Under the pieces are notes generated by a model. The model saw only the letters and a list, made by a program, of their open reading frames with translations, had not been told where the DNA came from and did no database searches. A program made the position numbers and the translations under genes. This document shows positions 46,026 through 53,440 of a stretch of 53,440 nt of DNA, piece after piece. Source of the stretch: Arthrobacter sp. Its GTDB lineage: Bacteria; Actinomycetota; Actinomycetes; Actinomycetales; Micrococcaceae. The stretch's first letter is position 1; each line of letters begins with the position of its first letter. Location: positions 1 to 53,440 of the forward strand of contig JAPSIT010000002.1 of NCBI GenBank assembly GCA_031178585.1. Reading direction: 5' to 3'.

Positions 46026-46149
46026 CAAGTCTAATATGAGTCCGCCCGTTGTTAGCATTGGTACCGCTTCGGGCGAAATTCCGGAGCCGTGTCCGCCGGA
46101 AGCCTTTCCTGTGACGGGCGGCCGACTCCTAGTGCAAAGCGGTGTATCG

Positions 46150-47004
46150 ATGCAGTATCAGTCCTGGGGCCCGCAGAAGATCTCCGCGCCCGCCAAGAAC
46201 GAGCTGCCTGAAGTTCCAGTGGAGCGCGGGATGGTGCTCGAAGATGTCCAGTCCGGCTGGGTGGGTGCCGTGACCCGGGTGGAGAAGTCAGGCGGCATGC
46301 ACGTTGTGGCCCTCGAGGACCGGCGCGGCAAATCACGCTCCTTTAAGCTCGGCTTCGGGTTCCTGCTGGAAGGCCGGCCCATTCGGCTGATGCCGCCTGC
46401 ACCGGCCGTTAAAAAGCCCGGCCTGGTTCCGGCCGGCCGGACGGCCTCCGGGTCCGTCCGCGTCGAGGGCCAACGCGCCCAAGTGGCCAAGGCCAGCCGC
46501 ATCTGGGTCGAGGGCAAGCACGACGCCGAACTGGTTGAGAAGGTCTGGGGTGATGACCTCCGGGTGGAGGGCATCGTCGTCGAACCGCTGCACGGCATTG
46601 ACGACCTGGCGGGAGCCGTGGCGGCCTTCCGCCCGGGGCCCGGCCGCAGGCTGGGAGTCCTCGTCGACCACCTGGTCCCCGATTCCAAGGAGTCCCGCAT
46701 CGCGGACGCCGTCATGGCCTCTCCGGGTGCAGCGGGAAACGTGCTCATTGTGGGCCACCCCTACGTGGACGTGTGGCAGGCCATCCGGCCGTCAGTCCTC
46801 GGCATCCCGCAGTGGCCCGTGATCCCCCGCGGCACCGACTGGAAGACCGGGATCCTCGCGGCCTTTGGCTGGCCGCACCAGACGAAGGAAGACATCGGGC
46901 TGGGCTGGCAGAAGCTGCTGGGAGCGGTCCGCACCTACGCTGATCTCGAACCCGCCCTGCTGGGCAGGGTGGAGGAAGTCATCGACTTCCTGACGGTGCC
47001 CTAG
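46150..47004 (+). CDS. DUF3097 protein
   Basis: The 284-residue protein belongs to the actinobacterial DUF3097 family. An N-terminal beta-rich region (GMVLEDVQSGWVGAVTRVEKSGGMHVVALEDRRG, about 27-60) is followed by a Toprim-like region beginning RIWVEGKHDAELVEKVWGDDLRVEGIVVEPLHGIDDL and ending near VLIVGHPYVDVWQ. The Glu and Asp pattern suggests a nucleic-acid enzyme, but no activity is established. ATG 46150 is chosen over ATG 46036, whose extra 38 residues look unrelated. It has no ribosome-binding site. Its TAG shares CTAG 47001-47004 with convergent ftsH. Confidence 0.8.
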   Translation: MQYQSWGPQKISAPAKNELPEVPVERGMVLEDVQSGWVGAVTRVEKSGGMHVVALEDRRGKSRSFKLGFGFLLEGRPIRLMPPAPAVKKPGLVPAGRTASGSVRVEGQRAQVAKASRIWVEGKHDAELVEKVWGDDLRVEGIVVEPLHGIDDLAGAVAAFRPGPGRRLGVLVDHLVPDSKESRIADAVMASPGAAGNVLIVGHPYVDVWQAIRPSVLGIPQWPVIPRGTDWKTGILAAFGWPHQTKEDIGLGWQKLLGAVRTYADLEPALLGRVEEVIDFLTVP

Positions 47005-49037
47005 CTCTCTGCCTGCAGCGCGGGCTCGTTCTCCCCGGATTCCTGTTGCAGCGGGTCCGACGTCGGCTGCCCGCCGCTTGGGACGCGGAGACGTTCAAGG
47101 CCTGCTGCCTCATAAATTTCCTGCTCGTCCAGCGTCTCCTTCTCCAGGACCCGGCGGGCCAGCGAGTCCAGCCGCCAGCGGTGCTCCTGCAGGAGTTCAC
47201 GGGCGCGCCGGTGACAGTCATCCACCAGTGCCCTGACTTCTTCGGCTACCGCGTCCAGCATGCCCTCGGAGACCCCGGCGATCCGCGGGTCGCCTTCTTC
47301 CGGGAGCACCTGCACCGGCCCGATGCGTTCTGACATTCCCCAGCGGCCCACCATCATGCGGGCCAGGTGCGTGCTGGTCTGAAGATCGCTTTCCGCGCCT
47401 GTGGTTACCACGCCAAAGACCAGCTCCTCGGCTGCCATCCCGCCCAGAGCTCCAATGATCCTGCCCTTGAGATAATTTTCGTCGTAGCCGTACCTGTCGG
47501 TGTCAGGGGTGGACAACGTCACGCCCAAGGACCGGCCGCGGGGAATAATGGAGATTTTGCGGACCGGATCGGCTCCGGGCTCAAGCATTCCGAGCAAGGC
47601 GTGGCCGGACTCGTGGAACGCCGTCCGCCGGCGCTCCTCTTCGGGCATCACCACGTTCCGTGCTGTCCCGAGCTGCACCTTTTCGAGGGCATCCAGCAGG
47701 TCCCGCTGGCTGACGGCTGCATGACCGCGCTTCACCGCGAGCAGTGCGGCCTCGTTCACCAGGTTGGCAAGTTCAGCGCCGGTCATTCCCGGCGTTGCCC
47801 GGCTCAGAGCATCAAGGTCCGTATCCGGGTCCAGCCGCACGTTCCGGGCATGAACCCGAAGGATCTGTGCCCGGCCGTTCTGGTCTGGGGCGTGAACAGT
47901 GATGGAGCGGTCAAAACGCCCGGGGCGCAACAGCGCCGGATCCAGGACATCGGGCCTGTTAGTCGCGGCCAGGACGACGACGCCCTCGGAGGACGAAAAA
48001 CCATCCATTTCGGTCAGGATCTGATTCAGGGTTTGCTCCCGTTCATCATGTCCGCCGACCGCGAGCGAGCCCCCGCGCTTGCGGCCGATGGCGTCGATCT
48101 CGTCAATGAAGATGATCGACGGCGCGGCGTTGCGCGCCGCCTGGAAAAGTTCACGCACACGGCTGGCCCCGACGCCGACCACCATTTCCACAAACTCCGA
48201 GGAACTGGCGTGGAAGAACGGCACGCCGGCCTCACCCGCCGTCGCCCGGGCCAGGAGAGTCTTGCCTGTCCCCGGGGGTCCGCTGAGCAGCACTCCCTTG
48301 GGCGGTTTCGCGCCGATGCGCTGATATTTTCCGGGGTCCTTGAGGAAGTCGACGACCTCAAAAATTTCCGCCTCAACCTCGTCGATGCCGGCCACGTCCT
48401 TGAACGTAACCCGGACCTTGCCAGGATCCACGGGCTGGAATTTCTTGCCGCCCCCCATCCCCAACAGCCCGGACTGGCGCCTGAGCAGCCACAGATAGAA
48501 GAGCACCAGTAAGAGTATGGGGGCGACTGAAATCAGCAGATTGAGCAGGATGCCCCGTTCCTGAACCACCGGCGTTGCCCTGACGGTGACGTTGTTGCGT
48601 TCAAGCGCGCCCAGCAGATCATCGGTTGCAAAGACGGGCCTCTCGGTGACGAACTGGCGGTACAACGTGCCGTCGGCCCCCGGCAACTGCCTTTCCTCCC
48701 GGAGGCTGCCCTCTATGGTGTTCGCCCGGGAGAAGATTTCCGCCACGTTATTGGACGCGACCTGGGTTTTAAATTCGGTATACGAGACAGGCTGGGGCCG
48801 CCCCGACTGGTCCTGCAGCGACAACATCACGAAAACACCCAGATACACCGCCAGCGCCCACAGCATGGCTTTCCACCAGCCGCCGGGAGCAGGGGTATTT
48901 TCCTGGGCACGGGGCCCGGATTTGTCGTCTGCAAACCCTTCCGTGCGCCAGGGGACAGACCAGCCCGGGCGGCCACCCCTGGCCGGCTGGACCTCCTGTT
49001 GGCCCTGCTGGTCCCTGATGGGCGAATGATCCGACAT
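47001..49037 (-). CDS. ftsH: ATP-dependent zinc metalloprotease FtsH (paralogue)
   Basis: The 678-residue membrane AAA+ protease has two helices (about 57-74 and 163-184) flanking an extracytoplasmic domain. Walker A GPPGTGKT is at 253-260, Walker B FIDEID around 310-315, and the zinc site HESGH at 475-479. A 50-residue hydrophilic N-terminus is longer than in most FtsH. ATG 49037 has GGAGG eight bases upstream. It is not in the usual tilS-hpt-ftsH-folE setting, so it is probably a second FtsH. It degrades membrane or misfolded proteins. Confidence 0.93.
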   Translation of the reverse strand: MSDHSPIRDQQGQQEVQPARGGRPGWSVPWRTEGFADDKSGPRAQENTPAPGGWWKAMLWALAVYLGVFVMLSLQDQSGRPQPVSYTEFKTQVASNNVAEIFSRANTIEGSLREERQLPGADGTLYRQFVTERPVFATDDLLGALERNNVTVRATPVVQERGILLNLLISVAPILLLVLFYLWLLRRQSGLLGMGGGKKFQPVDPGKVRVTFKDVAGIDEVEAEIFEVVDFLKDPGKYQRIGAKPPKGVLLSGPPGTGKTLLARATAGEAGVPFFHASSSEFVEMVVGVGASRVRELFQAARNAAPSIIFIDEIDAIGRKRGGSLAVGGHDEREQTLNQILTEMDGFSSSEGVVVLAATNRPDVLDPALLRPGRFDRSITVHAPDQNGRAQILRVHARNVRLDPDTDLDALSRATPGMTGAELANLVNEAALLAVKRGHAAVSQRDLLDALEKVQLGTARNVVMPEEERRRTAFHESGHALLGMLEPGADPVRKISIIPRGRSLGVTLSTPDTDRYGYDENYLKGRIIGALGGMAAEELVFGVVTTGAESDLQTSTHLARMMVGRWGMSERIGPVQVLPEEGDPRIAGVSEGMLDAVAEEVRALVDDCHRRARELLQEHRWRLDSLARRVLEKETLDEQEIYEAAGLERLRVPSGGQPTSDPLQQESGENEPALQAES

Positions 49038-49439
49038 GACAGCCACCTCCCTGCCTGACCGGTACCTCCACGTTCATCTAAGGAAGATTTATACCGCCTC
49101 GGGATTCCGGTCAACTCCCACGAGCGCTCCGGCTCAAGAGGGGCGCGTAGACAGCCGTCCCGTTTTTTGGGGGTCGCAGTGGCAGAGCGCAGTACAAGCA
49201 GCAGGTTGCGAGGCGGCCCCCGCGAGGGCCAAGGAGCAGAAGCCCATTTCACAAGGCAAACCGGAAACTGCTGCCGCATAGTTGGATTCCGCTGACGGGG
49301 AGCCGGTCGTCCATTGCGTTCGCGACCCAGTATTCTTGGAAGGGCGCCACTCGCGCTGCCGCCGTCCGGTTCCGCCGGCCGGCCGCGAACCTGAACTACC
49401 GGCAACACCGCACCAACGCACGTTTAAGGAAGACACACC
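49038..49439. other. ftsH / DUF4870 divergent intergenic region
   Basis: These 402 bases hold no convincing gene. GGGGGTC (49169-49175) and GGCCCCC (49215-49221) can pair around a structured stretch with TTTTTT just before it, which resembles a small RNA or a leader on either strand. No good promoter hexamers were found. Confidence 0.4.
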
Positions 49440-49859
49440 GTGGCAGACGACGCTCGAGACCGCAGGGACCTCCAGTCCGGCCCTGACCGGCCCCAGTACC
49501 ATGGCGTGCCTGCGAATGCGCTTCCGCTGACCGCCAGTGAAGACCGCCAGTGGGCAACCCTGGCGCATTTCGGCGGCATCCTCGGCTGCGTGCCGGCGCT
49601 GCTGATCTACCTGATCTTCAAGGACCGCGGGCCGTTCACAGCCCAGGAATCGAAGGAAGCCCTCAACTTCACCCTGCCGCCTACGATCGCGGCGGTCGTG
49701 GCCAACCTCCTGGTGCTGCTCCCGGTGGTGGGCAACATCTTCGCCGTGCTCGCAACCCTGATCTGGATTGCACTAACCTGCTTCTCGGTCTCGGCCGGCA
49801 TCCATGTTAACCGGGGCCAGCCGCACCGGTACCCGTACAACCTTCGCTGGATCAAGTAG
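49440..49859 (+). CDS. DUF4870 (Tic20-like) membrane protein
   Basis: The 139-residue protein has a hydrophilic N-terminus of about 35 residues, then three helices: ATLAHFGGILGCVPALLIYLIF, FTLPPTIAAVVANLLVLLPV and IFAVLATLIWIALTCFSVSAG. The QESKEALNF segment between helices 1 and 2 is the DUF4870 signature. Function is unknown. GTG 49440 has AAGGAA upstream. A CGTGGG/CCCACG palindrome follows at 49869-49881. Confidence 0.85.
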   Translation: MADDARDRRDLQSGPDRPQYHGVPANALPLTASEDRQWATLAHFGGILGCVPALLIYLIFKDRGPFTAQESKEALNFTLPPTIAAVVANLLVLLPVVGNIFAVLATLIWIALTCFSVSAGIHVNRGQPHRYPYNLRWIK

Positions 49860-49932
49860 CGACAGCAACGTGGGGCCCACGCCCTCAGGTCCCCTTGCCG
49901 AGCTTGCGAGGTTAAGATGCGCGTGGGGAACG

Positions 49933-51162
49933 CTAGTCCGGCAGGATCCTGCGGACAACGGCGTCAGCTAGCAGGCGTCCCTTGAGTGTCAGCACTAGGC
50001 TGCCCCGGAAGGCCTCGGCGGGCTCCACGAGCCCGTCGGCTATAAGGCCCGCAACGGCATGCTTCCCCTGGTCCGACAGGGTACTGACAGCGAGTCCTGA
50101 TGCCAGACGGGCCTCGAGCATGATCCGTTCCATGGCACGGGTTCCGGCATCGAGGGTCTCGCGGCCGGCTGCGGGCGACACCCCGGAACCGAGTTTGCCG
50201 GCGTAGGCGGTCGGGTGCTTCACGTTCCACCAGCGGACACCGCCGACGTGTGAGTGGGCGCCGGGTCCGATGCCCCACCAGTCATCCCCCCGCCAGTAAG
50301 CCAGGTTGTGGCGGCATGCCTGTTCGGCGGTGGCCGACCAGTTGCTGACCTCATACCAGCGGAGCCCGGCATCGGTGATCATCTGGTCGGCGAGCTCGTA
50401 TTTGTCGGCGTGGTCGTCGTCGTCGATTCCGGGAACTTCACCCCGGCGGATCTGGGCGGCGAGCTTGGTGCCGTCCTCAACGATCAGCGCGTAGGCGCTG
50501 ATATGGTCCGGCTGGTACGAGAGTGCAGTCTCCAGGGAAAAGCGCCAGTCCTCCAGGGACTCCCCCGGCGTTCCATAGATCAGGTCCAGGCTGACCGCGA
50601 GCCCGGCGTCGCGCGCCCATTGCACTACGAGCGGGACACGGCTCGGACTGTGCGTGCGGTCAAGGACCTTCAGCACGTGGGGCACCGCGGACTGCATCCC
50701 GAAGGAGACCCGTGTGAATCCCGCATCTGCGAGCAGCTGCAGCGATTCCGGCGTGACCGAGTCCGGATTGGCCTCCGTGGTCACTTCAGCGCCTGGTTCG
50801 ATCCCCCAGCGGTCTATGGCGGCACGGAGGATTCTGGCCAGGTCCTCCGCCGGCAGGAGCGTCGGCGTGCCGCCGCCGAAGAACACGGTGCGCAGCTTCC
50901 GTGCAGGAAGGCCCGACCGCTCGAGGACCCGCACGGCAAAGTCCACTTCCGAGATGGCGGTGGAGGCGTAGGCGTCCTGGGATGCACCGCCACCGAGTTC
51001 GGTTGCGGTATAGGTGTTGAAGTCGCAGTAACCGCAGCGCACCGCGCAAAACGGGATGTGCACGTAGAGCCCGAAGGCCCTGTCGGCTGCACCGTCCGCC
51101 GCCTGCTGCGGCAGCAGGCCGTCCGACGGCGCCGGGTCACCCAGGGGAAGAACGCTAGGCAT
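49933..51162 (-). CDS. hemW: Radical SAM haem chaperone HemW
   Basis: The 409-residue protein has the CxxxCxxC cluster motif in IPFCAVRCGYCDF, then VFFGGGTPTLLP, EANPDS and SFGMQS, all typical of the HemN/HemW group, and the C-terminal HemW domain. The Cys spacing and lack of the longer HemN N-terminus favour HemW, a haem-trafficking protein, over coproporphyrinogen dehydrogenase. It is transcribed with lepA, 36 bases downstream. Confidence 0.93.
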   Translation of the reverse strand: MPSVLPLGDPAPSDGLLPQQAADGAADRAFGLYVHIPFCAVRCGYCDFNTYTATELGGGASQDAYASTAISEVDFAVRVLERSGLPARKLRTVFFGGGTPTLLPAEDLARILRAAIDRWGIEPGAEVTTEANPDSVTPESLQLLADAGFTRVSFGMQSAVPHVLKVLDRTHSPSRVPLVVQWARDAGLAVSLDLIYGTPGESLEDWRFSLETALSYQPDHISAYALIVEDGTKLAAQIRRGEVPGIDDDDHADKYELADQMITDAGLRWYEVSNWSATAEQACRHNLAYWRGDDWWGIGPGAHSHVGGVRWWNVKHPTAYAGKLGSGVSPAAGRETLDAGTRAMERIMLEARLASGLAVSTLSDQGKHAVAGLIADGLVEPAEAFRGSLVLTLKGRLLADAVVRRILPD

Positions 51163-51198
51163 GTGTGCGGCCTCCGGAGGCTCCGGCCACGGTCATCA

Positions 51199-53052
51199 CT
51201 ACTTCTTGGCCTTGTCCTTGGATTCGTCGGTGGTCAGGGCTGCGATGAAGGCTTCCTGCGGCACTTCCACGCGCCCCACCATCTTCATCCGCTTCTTGCC
51301 TTCCTTCTGCTTTTCCAGCAGTTTGCGCTTACGGGAGATGTCACCGCCGTAGCACTTGGCCAGAACGTCCTTGCGGATGGCGCGGATGGATTCACGGGCG
51401 ATGATCCGTGAACCGATGGCAGCCTGAATGGGCACCTCGAACTGCTGGCGCGGGATGAGCTCGCGCAGCTTGCCGGTCATCATCACGCCGTAGGCGTAGG
51501 CCTTGTCCTTGTGGGTGATGGCGCTAAAGGCGTCCACCTGTTCGCCCTGGAGCAGGATGTCCACCTTGACCAGGTCGGCGACCTGTTCGCCGTCGGCCTT
51601 CCAGTCCAGGGAGGCGTAGCCGCGCGTCTTGGACTTGAGCAGATCGAAGAAATCGAAGACGATTTCGGCCAGCGGCATCCAGTACCGCAGCTCAACCCGG
51701 TCTTCGGACAGGTAGTCCATGCCGCGCATGACGCCGCGGCGGCCCTGGCACAGCTCCATGATGGCGCCGACGAACTCGTTGGGGGCAAGGATGGTCGCGG
51801 CCACCATGGGCTCGCGGACCTCGTTGATCTTTCCGGAGGGGAACTCGCTGGGGTTCGTCACGGTGACCACGCTCTTGTCCTCGAGCGTGACCTCATAGAC
51901 CACGTTGGGCGCGGTGGAGATCAGGTCCAGGTTGAATTCGCGTTCGAGGCGCTCACGGACGATCTCCAGGTGCAGGAGACCGAGGAAGCCCACGCGGAAG
52001 CCGAAGCCGAGGGCTGCGGAGGTTTCCGGTTCGTAGATGAGGGCTGCGTCATTCAGCTTGAGCTTGTCCAGCGCGTCGCGCAGCACGGGGTAGTCGGTGC
52101 CGTCCAGCGGGTACAGGCCTGAGAACACCATCGGCTTGGGATCCGCGTAGCCGCTCAGCGATTCTGCAGCGGGCTTGGCGAGATTGGTGACGGTGTCGCC
52201 CACTTTGGACTGGCGGACGTCCTTCACGCCGGTGATGAGGTAGCCCACTTCGCCGACTCCGAGGCCTTTGGAGGGCGTCGGCTCCGGGGAGCTGACGCCG
52301 ATCTCGAGGAGCTCATGGCTGGCCTTGGTGGACATCATCTGGATGCGCTCGCGCGGGTGGAGCATGCCGTCCACCACTCGGACGTACGTGACCACGCCGC
52401 GGTACGTGTCGTAGACAGAGTCGAAGATCATGGCGCGGGCAGGTGCCTCGGGATCGCCGACCGGGGCGGGAAGGTCGCGCACGATCTTGTCCAGCAGTGC
52501 TTCGACGCCGACGCCGGTCTTCCCCGAGACCAGCAGCACGTCCTCTGGGTCACCGCCGATGAGGCTGGCCAGTTCGGCGGCGTACTTCTCGGGCTGGGCG
52601 GCCGGGAGGTCGATCTTATTCAGGACCGGGATGATGGTGAGATCGTTCTCCATGGCCAGGTAAAGGTTGGCCAGCGTCTGGGCCTCGATGCCCTGTGCAG
52701 CGTCCACCAGGAGAACCGCACCTTCGCAAGCGGCCAGGGAACGGGACACCTCATAGGTGAAGTCCACGTGGCCCGGAGTGTCGATCATGTTCAGCGCGTA
52801 GTTCACGCCGTCAAGTTCCCAAGGCATGCGGACGGCCTGGGATTTGATGGTGATGCCGCGCTCTCGCTCGATATCCATGCGGTCCAGATACTGGGCCTTC
52901 ATGTCGCGGGACTGCACGACGCCGGTGAACTGCAGCATACGGTCGGCCAGGGTGGATTTACCGTGGTCAATGTGCGCGATGATGCAGAAATTCCGAATAA
53001 TGGCCGGATCTGTCGCGGCGGGCACCGGGGCGGTGCGGGCCATGGGAGACAC
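51199..53052 (-). CDS. lepA: Elongation factor 4 (LepA)
   Basis: The 617-residue translational GTPase has [17 protein letters not shown] (G1), RERGITIKS (G2), DTPGHVDF (G3) and NKIDLP (G4), followed by EF-G-like domains and the LepA-specific C-terminal domain ([20 protein letters not shown]). It acts on stalled or initiating ribosomes. GTG 53052 has AAGGA six bases upstream; ATG 53043 is an alternative. Confidence 0.97.
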   Translation of the reverse strand: MSPMARTAPVPAATDPAIIRNFCIIAHIDHGKSTLADRMLQFTGVVQSRDMKAQYLDRMDIERERGITIKSQAVRMPWELDGVNYALNMIDTPGHVDFTYEVSRSLAACEGAVLLVDAAQGIEAQTLANLYLAMENDLTIIPVLNKIDLPAAQPEKYAAELASLIGGDPEDVLLVSGKTGVGVEALLDKIVRDLPAPVGDPEAPARAMIFDSVYDTYRGVVTYVRVVDGMLHPRERIQMMSTKASHELLEIGVSSPEPTPSKGLGVGEVGYLITGVKDVRQSKVGDTVTNLAKPAAESLSGYADPKPMVFSGLYPLDGTDYPVLRDALDKLKLNDAALIYEPETSAALGFGFRVGFLGLLHLEIVRERLEREFNLDLISTAPNVVYEVTLEDKSVVTVTNPSEFPSGKINEVREPMVAATILAPNEFVGAIMELCQGRRGVMRGMDYLSEDRVELRYWMPLAEIVFDFFDLLKSKTRGYASLDWKADGEQVADLVKVDILLQGEQVDAFSAITHKDKAYAYGVMMTGKLRELIPRQQFEVPIQAAIGSRIIARESIRAIRKDVLAKCYGGDISRKRKLLEKQKEGKKRMKMVGRVEVPQEAFIAALTTDESKDKAKK

Positions 53053-53440
53053 GCAGGGTCCTTACTGTTGGCATTTCAGCGGCGTCATTCCGGCGATGTC
53101 CTGCCGTCCTGCTGCTGCCGCGTTTCTGAACCTCTAGTCTCCCACGTTCAGGCCCCGTGCAGTACATTCAGGACTGCGCCCGTGCCTGGTTCCAGATGGG
53201 CGGCAGGCTTCCGCGGGATCCCGGCCATGCAGCCTCCCTCAGTTACCGGCGATACCGGGACGCGCCGCATCCCGCCAAATGGCCCTTTCTCCCTGGATTC
53301 TGCTATTATTTACAGCTGTGTGTCCGTGCAGGTCGACGGCCACTGATGGTTGGCCGCCATAGGTATCCCCACGCCGCTCAGTCAATGGCCAGCCTGAAAG
53401 CCCTCTAGACCATTTCCGCATTAAAAAGAGAGTTCACACG
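53053..53440 (+). promoter_or_regulatory. Promoter and leader of an unseen rightward gene (probably rpsT)
   Basis: An extended -10 promoter (TG-C-TATTAT, 53301-53309) is followed by a leader of more than 120 bases containing a GGCCA/TGGCC hairpin (53338-53355). The window ends at AAAAAGAGAGTTCACACG, which looks like the ribosome-binding site just before a start codon. Ribosomal protein S20 (rpsT) divergent from lepA is expected in this group. The leftward lepA promoter must also lie here but was not resolved. Confidence 0.55.

Noticed and set aside
49169..49221. tRNA-like fold: GGGGGTC...GGCCCCC with an AGTGGCAGAGC D-arm-like stretch
   Set aside because: Only 53 bases between acceptor-like arms, no anticodon arm and no GGTTCGAATCC-type T arm.
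53157..53408. 83-codon plus-strand frame right of lepA
   Set aside because: It runs through the predicted promoter and leader, has no ribosome-binding site and no recognisable domain.

Overview
The window is a GC-rich, gene-dense chromosomal segment from an actinobacterium, most likely Arthrobacter/Pseudarthrobacter or a close Micrococcaceae relative. Three things point there: the actinobacterial respiratory set (qcrCAB with a di-haem QcrC, and a separate ctaC-ctaD-ctaF), actinobacteria-restricted families (DUF3043, DUF3054, DUF3097, LCP protein with LytR_C tail), and many GTG/TTG starts. No rRNA, tRNA, CRISPR array, IS element or prophage was recognised. The segment looks like core chromosome.

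Layout. 1-2.6 kb: start of a short-chain dehydrogenase, a non-coding stretch with a 9-bp tandem repeat, an MFS permease and a GAF protein. 2.6-6.3 kb (minus): class A penicillin-binding protein and a secreted protein of unknown role. 6.5-9.2 kb: sugar permease under a promoter that overlaps a perfect 18-bp palindrome, then its probable LacI-type repressor. 9.2-10.6 kb: VOC protein, DUF3054 and a stand-alone AsnC-type sensor domain. 10.6-14.8 kb: siderophore uptake, with the binding protein divergent from two permeases and an ATPase and an IdeR/DtxR-like box between them. 14.8-25.6 kb: trpD, then ctaE-qcrC-qcrA-qcrB, a HutC/GntR regulator divergent from HPr with a DasR-type site between, then ctaC-ctaD-ctaF (minus) and erpA. 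Together these encode the cytochrome bc1-aa3 system.

25.7-37.5 kb: M20 dipeptidase, DUF3043, pyrD, a hydrolase, uppS, recO, leuA with a leader peptide, an M13 metalloprotease and an LCP cell-wall ligase. 37.7-47 kb: a long minus-strand run, hrcA-dnaJ-rsmE then phoH-ybeY-corC-era, covering heat shock, ribosome maturation and 16S rRNA processing. A divergent GerMN lipoprotein separates the two halves, and a CIRCE element heads hrcA. 47-53.4 kb: an FtsH paralogue, a DUF4870 membrane protein, hemW, lepA, and the promoter and leader of an unseen rightward gene (probably rpsT).

The regulatory sites are the most informative part of the window. There are five recognisable circuits (LacI operator, iron box, DasR-type site, CIRCE, leucine leader/attenuator) and several strong terminators. 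No wholly new multi-gene system is evident. The best leads are the leucine attenuator, the operator-in-promoter design, a lipoprotein gene whose ribosome-binding site faces an ATC codon, and three convergent gene pairs that share a CTAG stop overlap.
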